A stretch of 11,155 bases of DNA from assembly GCA_003232175.1 (NCBI GenBank), contig QILX01000126.1:1-11155 (forward strand), read 5' to 3'. Shown here piece after piece: positions 6,420 to 11,155 of the stretch. Under the pieces are notes generated by a model that saw only the letters and a list, made by a program, of their open reading frames with translations, was not told where the DNA came from and ran no database searches. A program made the position numbers and the translations under genes. Within the stretch, counting starts at the first letter, position 1, and the number at the start of each line of letters is the position of its first letter. This stretch comes from Hyphomicrobiales bacterium (lineage in GTDB: Bacteria > Pseudomonadota > Alphaproteobacteria > Rhizobiales > SZUA-8).

Positions 6420-7211
6420 ATGGCCAATGTGCCACTCATGCCCAAGGCTACAGCCGTTTGGCTGGTCGACAACACCGCGCTGACCTTCGAGCAGATCGCT
6501 GAATTCTGTCAATTGCACGATCTTGAGGTCAAGGGCATCGCCGATGGTGATGTCGCCCAGGGCATTCGCGGCATGGACCCGGTTTCAAACGACCAGCTCT
6601 CCCGCGACGAGATCGCACGTGGCCAGCAAAACCCCGACCACAAGCTGCAACTGTCCAAGGCATCGATTGAAATTCCCGAGGTCAAGACCAAAAAGGGCCC
6701 AAAATATACGCCCCTGTCCCGGCGTCAGGACCGCCCGACGGCGATTGCCTGGCTGGTACGCAACCACCCCGAGCTGCGCGACAGCGAAATCATGAAGCTG
6801 GTGGGCACGACCAAACCGACCATTCAGGCCATTCGCGACCGCACGCACTGGAACTCGTCAAACCTTCAGCCCCAAGACCCGGTGATCCTGGGGCTTTGCA
6901 CCCAGATCGAGCTGGACGGCATGGTCAAGAAGGCCGGCATCCGCGCCCAAAAGGACATGAAGGTCACCGAAGAGGCAGGAACTTTGTTACCCGCCAGCCA
7001 GACTCAGGCTCCGGTCACCCAGCAAATTGTCCCCAAGCCCGTCAAACCAGAGCCCGAACCGGTCGCGGTGGACGCCGTATCGGTTTTTGGCAAAGCCGAG
7101 AGCCCACCCCCATCGGATGCGGACAGCGAAGAGCCGGCCTTTGATCCAGATTCGGTTTTTGCCAAACTCAGTGTGCTCAACGAAGACGCTAAGGACGCAA
7201 AATCGGAGTAA
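6420..7211 (+). CDS. trcR: Cell-cycle transcriptional regulator TrcR family (DUF1013)
   Basis: A 263-residue soluble protein of the DUF1013 family, found in Alphaproteobacteria and annotated as cell-cycle regulator TrcR. Two helix-turn-helix-like modules are visible: residues 11-45 ('AVWLVDNTALTFEQIAEFC' onward) and about 105-148 ('PTAIAWLVRNHPELRDSEI', 'GTTKPTIQAIRDRTHW'). Both contain the pattern A-x-W-L-V followed by an I-A or I-M helix. Between them is a conserved basic linker, 'KTKKGPKYTPLSRRQDRP'. The tail from about residue 185 is rich in Pro and acidic residues and carries two similar motifs, 'DAVSVFGKAE' and 'DPDSVFAKLS'. ATG 6420 has AAGGA about 8 nt upstream. The gene converges on ftsX with 11 bp between stop codons. 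Targets are unknown; DNA binding is inferred from the family. Confidence 0.9.
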   Translation: MANVPLMPKATAVWLVDNTALTFEQIAEFCQLHDLEVKGIADGDVAQGIRGMDPVSNDQLSRDEIARGQQNPDHKLQLSKASIEIPEVKTKKGPKYTPLSRRQDRPTAIAWLVRNHPELRDSEIMKLVGTTKPTIQAIRDRTHWNSSNLQPQDPVILGLCTQIELDGMVKKAGIRAQKDMKVTEEAGTLLPASQTQAPVTQQIVPKPVKPEPEPVAVDAVSVFGKAESPPPSDADSEEPAFDPDSVFAKLSVLNEDAKDAKSE

Positions 7212-7222
7212 TACCAACGGCC

Positions 7223-8350
7223 TTAGTGCATTGAGCGCACCACCCCTATGACGATTATGCGCGAGGTTATGACGCCAATAACCGCGGCGGTGACCGGAAT
7301 AAATAGAAAATACAGATAGCTGGTCAGATTAAGACTAAGCGGCCCGAACATCAGGCTGGTGGCCGCGCCTGTGAAGCTGCCGGCGGCAACGGCGCCTGAA
7401 AGACTGTTAAGCGCCAGAAACGTCAGAATTGCGAAACCGACGCCGATCAGCCCTGAAACCAGGCCCAGGACAAAAAAGCGCTTCTGGATCTGATAGGCGA
7501 TAAAATTCTCCGTGGCGCCGACCAGATGCAGCACTTCGATAATCTCGCGATTGCCCGCCATCGCGGCGCGGGTGGCAAAAACAATTATCGACAGCGTCGT
7601 GCCGCTGACCAGGACGATGACGGCCCAGGCAATGGTCTGCAGCGAAGCGGCCATGCGGCGCAATCCCGTTTGCCAGCGGCGATGATCGTTCAGGGTCGCA
7701 CCCTCGACCTCGCTGTCCAGGCGCCCGGCCAGCGCATCAAGATCGGGAGGGTTTTCGATATCGATTTCAACCGCGATCAACCTGGGGATCGGCAGGTCGT
7801 CAAGGACATTGCCGCTGCCAAGCCACGGCTCCAGCAGTTCGGCGGCCTCCTCCAGGGTAATCGGGTCAGCGCCGCGAACCCCAGGGGTTGCCGCCAGCAG
7901 CTGTACAGCGGTTGTAACCTGGGCATCGATGCTGACCCCGTCCACGGGCCTGATCTGCACCGTTATTTCCTGGGCAATATCGGCGGTCCAGTTGCTGATC
8001 TGAATGGAAACCAGCAGGCTGGCGCCAAGGGTCACTGCGGCCAGATAGCACATCACGGTCACGACGATAAAAAGCGGCCGTCCGGCAATGCCGTCCGAGG
8101 GAATGACGGGCGAGGGTTTGGGCGGCAGGTCGGAACGGATACGCGGCCCCGTCTTAGCCGCTGGCGGTCCCGGCAGATCAACCCGGGAAGCCGTCCCAAT
8201 CTGGCCTGGCTGTGGGGCCTCGGCTTCAGGCGGCGATGGCGCCGGTACCGGCATCTGCGCAGGCTCTGGGCCTGCCATACCGATCCGCCGCCGCGCCGGT
8301 TGCGCCGGCCCCCGTTTGGGCGTCGTCTTGCTGTTATCCCTTTCAGCCAT
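7223..8350 (-). CDS. ftsX: Cell division protein FtsX (ABC transporter-like permease)
   Basis: A 375-residue inner-membrane partner of FtsE. In well-studied bacteria the FtsEX complex uses ATP to switch periplasmic activators of septal peptidoglycan hydrolases, and it does not transport a substrate. The first ~90 residues are a cytoplasmic Pro/Ala-rich and basic tail. TM1 is about 93-115 ('LFIVVTVMCYLAAVTLGASL'). A periplasmic domain follows, with 'EITVQIRPVDG' and the 'IAVEIDIENPPDLDALAGRL' segment. Three more helices form the C-terminal permease core with 'NREIIEVLHLVGATENFIA', the conserved FtsX coupling segment. ATG 8350 overlaps the ftsE stop by 8 nt (ATGGCTGA), indicating translational coupling. 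Upstream in-frame starts would lie deeper inside ftsE and are unlikely. Confidence 0.95.
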   Translation of the reverse strand: MAERDNSKTTPKRGPAQPARRRIGMAGPEPAQMPVPAPSPPEAEAPQPGQIGTASRVDLPGPPAAKTGPRIRSDLPPKPSPVIPSDGIAGRPLFIVVTVMCYLAAVTLGASLLVSIQISNWTADIAQEITVQIRPVDGVSIDAQVTTAVQLLAATPGVRGADPITLEEAAELLEPWLGSGNVLDDLPIPRLIAVEIDIENPPDLDALAGRLDSEVEGATLNDHRRWQTGLRRMAASLQTIAWAVIVLVSGTTLSIIVFATRAAMAGNREIIEVLHLVGATENFIAYQIQKRFFVLGLVSGLIGVGFAILTFLALNSLSGAVAAGSFTGAATSLMFGPLSLNLTSYLYFLFIPVTAAVIGVITSRIIVIGVVRSMH

Positions 8351-9002
8351 AGATATCCAGATCACCATCGTGAAGAACCAGGCGCGGCGCGTCGAACTGA
8401 TCCATCAAGGACATATCGTGGGTGGCGATGAGGACCGACGTGCCAAGGCGATTGAGCTCCAGAAACAGCCTGAGCAGCCGTTGGGCGAGTTGGGGGTCGA
8501 CATTTCCGGTCGGCTCGTCGGCGAGCAAAACGTCAGGCTGCCCGATGACCGCGCGGGCGATGGCGGCGCGCTGTTTTTCGCCTCCCGACAGCACCAGGGG
8601 TCTGACATACATGCGTTCGCCAAGACCAACCCATTGCAAAAGCTCGATCACATCGGCCTTGTAGGTATGCTCCTTCACACCGCGGATTTTAAGAGGCAGG
8701 GCGACATTTTCAAAAGTCGTCAGATGATCGAGCAGCCGGAAATCCTGAAAAACCACGCCGATGCGACGGCGCATCAGAGGCAGACGGGCCGGCGTAGTGG
8801 TGGCGATATCGTCACCAAACAGAGTTATGAGCCCCCTTGTCGGTCGCAGCGACAGAAACATCAGGCGCAACAGTGAGGTTTTCCCTGAACCCGACGGGCC
8901 GGTCAAAAAGTGGAATGTACCGGCGCCAAGGTTAAAACTCACATCGCGCAGGACTTCCGGGCCAAGACCGTATCTGAGACCAACATTTTCGAATCGAATC
9001 AC
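8343..9002 (-). CDS. ftsE: Cell division ATP-binding protein FtsE
   Basis: A 219-residue ABC ATPase that powers FtsX. Visible motifs: Walker A 'GPSGSGKTS' (35-43), Q-loop 'FQDFRLLDHLTTFENVALPL' (Q86), signature 'LSGGEKQR' (138-145), Walker B 'VLLADEPTGN' (from 158) and H-loop 'ATHD' (H195). The 'FRLLDHLT' stretch after the Q-loop is typical of FtsE. GTG 9002 was chosen because family homology starts at 'VIRFENVGLRYG' and the length then equals other FtsE proteins. The only other in-frame start is ATG 9092, which adds 30 non-conserved residues. Its ribosome binding site (AGCAGG, about 10 nt upstream) is modest. It is translationally coupled to ftsX and divergent from the zinc-ribbon gene. Confidence 0.93.
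   Translation of the reverse strand: MIRFENVGLRYGLGPEVLRDVSFNLGAGTFHFLTGPSGSGKTSLLRLMFLSLRPTRGLITLFGDDIATTTPARLPLMRRRIGVVFQDFRLLDHLTTFENVALPLKIRGVKEHTYKADVIELLQWVGLGERMYVRPLVLSGGEKQRAAIARAVIGQPDVLLADEPTGNVDPQLAQRLLRLFLELNRLGTSVLIATHDMSLMDQFDAPRLVLHDGDLDIYG
8991..9000. promoter_or_regulatory. Two adjacent GANTC methylation sites at the ftsE start
   Basis: GAATCGAATC holds two tandem GANTC sites (8991-8995, 8996-9000) overlapping the first codons of ftsE. GANTC is the target of the cell-cycle methyltransferase CcrM in most Alphaproteobacteria, so methylation state could influence this region. Function is not shown. Confidence 0.35.
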
Positions 9003-9084
9003 GTTTGAAAACCTGCTGACATGGGCGTACTCACCACCTCCGGCGGCATTTTTATGAACTTGACCCAAAGGGCGTTCATTTGCG

Positions 9085-9099
9085 TTAACCAATCCTTAA
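9085..9099 (+). promoter_or_regulatory. CtrA-type binding box between ftsE and the zinc-ribbon gene
   Basis: TTAACCAATCCTTAA is a TTAA-N7-TTAA match, with the TTAACC half-site first on the plus strand. It lies in the divergent intergenic region, 55 bp before the zinc-ribbon ATG and about 83 bp before the ftsE start. A GATATT at 9123-9128 could be a -10 for the plus-strand gene. Which gene it would control is undecided. Confidence 0.5.
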
Positions 9100-9153
9100 G
9101 AAAGCTGGACCGACAACAAGACGATATTGACTATGGCAAGATTGGCCACGCCA

Positions 9154-9921
9154 ATGATAATCACCTGTCCGAGTTGTGCAACACGTTACAAGGTGCCCGA
9201 GAGCGCTTTTGGCGACAATGGCCGCGATGTGCGGTGCAAGTCGTGTTCGTTCCAATGGCTGGCCGTGCCCGACGATCCGCCGCCGGACGCCGATGGGACC
9301 AGGGTCGATCAAACCGCCCCCGATGCGGCTGCGCCGATGGTAACCGGCAAAGCGAATAAAAACGAACCCCCACCACCGACGGTGGATATCGAGGCGGCGG
9401 CACTCCGGCGCAACCTATTCCGCGAAGCCGAGGCGGCAAAACAGACGGTGGACTGGCCGTCCATCATAATTGCGGCATCGCTGTTTCTCGGTATCATCAG
9501 CCTTTATCCCTTGCGCAATACAATTTCCTCATTGGTGCCAGGCGCCGGGTCGCTGTACAAACTTGCCGGGGTGGAAATTAATCTTGTCGGATTTGATTTT
9601 GCCAATGTGCGCGTGCTGCGTGAATTTGACGCCGGATTGCCTGTCCTTACAATTGCCGGAGATGTGATTAATGTATCGGACAGAGCCATGCCGGTGCCAC
9701 GGGTGCGTTTCGGATTGCGCGACAATGTCCAGCAGGAAATATATTTCTGGACTGTTGCCGTTTCCAGGGACCTGTTGAACGCCGGCGCCAGGGTAAAATT
9801 CTCGACCAAGCTGGCGGCACCGCCAAAAGAGGCCCGCGATGTGCTGCTGCGCTTCAATGACGGGCCTGGCTCGGGGCGGCGGCAGGCCTATTTATTTTCG
9901 TCATCAAAGGACCGCAAATGA
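9154..9921 (+). CDS. MJ0042-type zinc-ribbon membrane protein
   Basis: A 255-residue protein with an N-terminal MJ0042-type zinc ribbon, 'MIITCPSCATRYKVPESAFG' plus 'VRCKSCSFQW': Cys5, Cys8, Cys28 and Cys31 would bind one zinc ion. A Pro/Asp-rich linker follows (about 40-85), then a single TM helix (about 102-121, 'SIIIAASLFLGIISLYPL'). The C-terminal domain is beta-rich and probably periplasmic, with 'LPVLTIAGDVINVSDRAMPV' and 'PPKEARDVLLRFND'; this resembles the DUF3426/FxLYD-like regions of such proteins. ATG 9154 matches the usual MJ0042 start; ATG 9133 and TTG 9127 are in frame upstream. None has a clear ribosome binding site. The biochemical role is unknown. It overlaps hpt by ATGA, so the two are probably co-transcribed. 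Confidence 0.85.
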   Translation: MIITCPSCATRYKVPESAFGDNGRDVRCKSCSFQWLAVPDDPPPDADGTRVDQTAPDAAAPMVTGKANKNEPPPPTVDIEAAALRRNLFREAEAAKQTVDWPSIIIAASLFLGIISLYPLRNTISSLVPGAGSLYKLAGVEINLVGFDFANVRVLREFDAGLPVLTIAGDVINVSDRAMPVPRVRFGLRDNVQQEIYFWTVAVSRDLLNAGARVKFSTKLAAPPKEARDVLLRFNDGPGSGRRQAYLFSSSKDRK

Positions 9922-10466
9922 AACATGTCACCGTCGGCGAACGCAAATTGCGGGTGCTCTATTCCAAACAGGAGATCGCCCAGCGGGTCGCCGAAATCGC
10001 CGGCGAAATAAAATCAGCGCAAATGGAGCGTTTGCTTGTCGTGCCAATTCTGAAGGGCAGTTTTATCTTCGCGGCGGATCTGGTGCGGGCGCTGCATGAA
10101 AAAGGCATGGCGCCGACCATAGAATTCCTCTCCCTGTCGAGCTATCGCGAGGCGACGGTGTCATCAGGACAGGTTGAAATCCTGCGCGATGTCGAAGGTG
10201 AGGTCGAGGGGTGGAGTGTACTTCTGGTCGATGACATTCTTGAATCGGGCCGAACCACGGCTTTTGCCAAGGATCTGATGGTTGCGCGAGGCGCGCTCGA
10301 AGTTAAAACTTGCGTACTTCTCGAAAAACCCGGTAAGCGCGCCGTGGATTTAAAAGCTGATTTTGTCGGCTTCAAATGTCCGGACTACTTTGTCGTCGGT
10401 TATGGCATGGACATGGCCCACAACTACCGGCAATTGCCTTTTGTCGGCGTAATCGAAGAAAACTAG
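9918..10466 (+). CDS. hpt: Hypoxanthine phosphoribosyltransferase
   Basis: A 182-residue cytosolic type I phosphoribosyltransferase that converts hypoxanthine (and often guanine) with PRPP to IMP/GMP in purine salvage. The PRPP loop 'LLVDDILESGRTT' (about residues 103-114) has the acidic pair D105-D106. Other family segments are 'VPILKGSFIFAADLVRAL', 'EFLSLSSY' near the flexible catalytic loop, 'LLEKPGKRAVDLKADFVGF' and the C-terminal 'PDYFVVGYGMD' that holds the purine. ATG 9918 overlaps the preceding stop as ATGA. Length is normal for the family. It converges on a small membrane-protein gene, 40 bp away. Confidence 0.95.
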   Translation: MKHVTVGERKLRVLYSKQEIAQRVAEIAGEIKSAQMERLLVVPILKGSFIFAADLVRALHEKGMAPTIEFLSLSSYREATVSSGQVEILRDVEGEVEGWSVLLVDDILESGRTTAFAKDLMVARGALEVKTCVLLEKPGKRAVDLKADFVGFKCPDYFVVGYGMDMAHNYRQLPFVGVIEEN

Positions 10467-10506
10467 GGCGGAAACGGTGCCAGCAGGTCAATTTCTTGTG
10501 GCAGCT

Positions 10507-10860
10507 TTAATACGCCAGCTGGCTAAACACCCCTTGGGTCACGATCATGATGACCGCCATGGTGATAACGAAGCCAACTTCCGTGGTCACGGCATAATGG
10601 CTGGATTTGCTGAATATCCCGTTTGCCATTAACAGAAACGCGAATGTGAGGACAATCAGGATAATCGTCAGCAGCGCCATGTTCACCGCCGTCACGCCAA
10701 CGATCCAGGCCAGTCCAAAAGTTCCGAGCGCCTGAACCACCATGGCCGCGACAGGCATTTCCTTGGCATTTCCATCGCAAGCGGCCGAATTCAGATCCCG
10801 GTCGCGATCGCCCGCCGCGGTTTGCCAGCCTACTATAATTAAATATTCATTGAAATACAA
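10507..10860 (-). CDS. Small predicted membrane protein, function unknown
   Basis: An ORF of up to 117 residues with three hydrophobic segments: 'VAAMVVQALGTFGLAWIVGV', 'MALLTIILIVLTFAFLLMA' and 'VGFVITMAVIMIVTQGVF', ending 'SQLAY'. Codon third positions are GC-rich across most of it, which supports coding. The start is unclear. The first possible one is TTG 10860. An in-frame ATG at 10756 (MPVAAMV...) has AAGGAA directly against it, which is too close. The three-helix layout faintly recalls the C-terminal part of DUF1761 proteins; if so the N-terminus is missing and this may be a remnant. That comparison is from memory and weak. It lies 37 bp after the DUF4175 gene on the same strand. Confidence 0.55.
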   Translation of the reverse strand: MYFNEYLIIVGWQTAAGDRDRDLNSAACDGNAKEMPVAAMVVQALGTFGLAWIVGVTAVNMALLTIILIVLTFAFLLMANGIFSKSSHYAVTTEVGFVITMAVIMIVTQGVFSQLAY

Positions 10861-10897
10861 ATTCGCCGGCGGCGGGAAGTTTTCCGCAACTTCAACT

Positions 10898-11155
10898 CTA
10901 AAACCGTTTGAGCAGCCGTTCCAGATAGTTTCGCTCCAACAGCCGCCGTGTCCGGTCGCCTAGCCGGCGCTGCAACTCCTCGCGCAATTCCCGTGCCGTC
11001 TCGGCATCGATTTCATCCGGAATTTTCACCGACAGGCCAAAATCCGGCCCCGTGGCCCGGCGCGGGCGGCCAAGCGGATCGGTCTGTCCGTCGCCGCGAT
11101 TTTGACCAAGCTGGTTGCGGCCCGCCTGCGCCGCCATGCCGTCAGCCAGCTGTTG
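10898..11155 (-). CDS. DUF4175/TIGR02302-family protein, C-terminal fragment
   Basis: Partial gene: the frame is open through the right edge, and the last 85 codons are present with a TAG at 10900-10898. The fragment reads 'QQLADGMAAQAGRNQ', 'DPLGRPRRATGPDFG', 'VKIPDEIDAETARELREELQ' and 'LERNYLERLLKRF'. This ending matches the C-terminus of the large alphaproteobacterial TIGR02302/DUF4175 proteins: a Gln/Gly-rich low-complexity stretch, 'DPLGRP', then a charged helix ending in Y-L-E-R-L-L-R/K-R-F. From family knowledge, full members are about 800 or more residues with N-terminal membrane helices. Their function is unknown. Confidence 0.85.
   Translation of the reverse strand, partial: QQLADGMAAQAGRNQLGQNRGDGQTDPLGRPRRATGPDFGLSVKIPDEIDAETARELREELQRRLGDRTRRLLERNYLERLLKRF

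Noticed and set aside
7526..8431. 301-aa plus-strand ORF
   Set aside because: Antisense shadow of ftsX and the end of ftsE; the translation is Arg/Gly/His-rich with no recognisable domain.
8088..8876. 262-aa plus-strand ORF
   Set aside because: Antisense of the ftsX N-terminus and ftsE; long only because of high GC content.
9003..9092. 30-residue N-terminal extension of FtsE from ATG 9092
   Set aside because: FtsE homology begins at 'VIRFENV' (GTG 9002). The upstream part is intergenic and contains the CtrA-type box next to the ATG.

Overview
The window is GC-rich, compactly coded DNA that looks like a chromosomal segment of an alphaproteobacterium, probably Rhodospirillales-like. The taxonomic call rests on alphaproteobacterial families: an RcdA/DUF1465 protein, a DUF1013/TrcR cell-cycle regulator, a TIGR02302/DUF4175-type C-terminus, a cysteine-free L31, and FtsEX beside an MJ0042 zinc-ribbon protein and hpt. 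I see no tRNA, rRNA, CRISPR array, prophage or insertion sequence.

Layout, left to right. (1) The 3' end of an OmpA/MotB-type peptidoglycan-binding protein gene (+). (2) A convergent intergenic region with three copies of a ~55-bp repeat, two of them forming a long palindrome. (3) An MsbA-like ABC exporter (-) whose reading frame is broken near 1993, apparently by loss of the second transmembrane segment. (4) rpmE (+), convergent with rcdA (-). (5) A 554-bp intergenic region holding a candidate small RNA on the minus strand: a CtrA-type box, a possible -10, four stem-loops and an intrinsic terminator. (6) A PIG3-type NAD(P)H:quinone oxidoreductase (+), a 308-bp gap, rsgA (+) and trcR/DUF1013 (+). 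(7) ftsX and ftsE (-), overlapping as an operon. (8) A divergent region with a second CtrA-type box and two GANTC sites, then an MJ0042 zinc-ribbon membrane protein and hpt (+), joined by an ATGA overlap. (9) A small predicted membrane protein (-) and the C-terminal end of a DUF4175/TIGR02302 protein (-) running off the window.

The theme is cell cycle and envelope: RcdA (CtrA proteolysis in Caulobacter), TrcR, FtsEX (divisome and peptidoglycan hydrolysis control) and an OmpA-like anchor, mixed with ribosome genes (L31, RsgA) and purine salvage (Hpt). By eye, only two TTAA-N7-TTAA sites occur in the window, and both lie in non-coding DNA upstream of genes or structures. The most interesting element is the candidate CtrA-controlled sRNA next to rcdA. 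Its CCUCCC loop could pair with ribosome binding sites, including that of rcdA.
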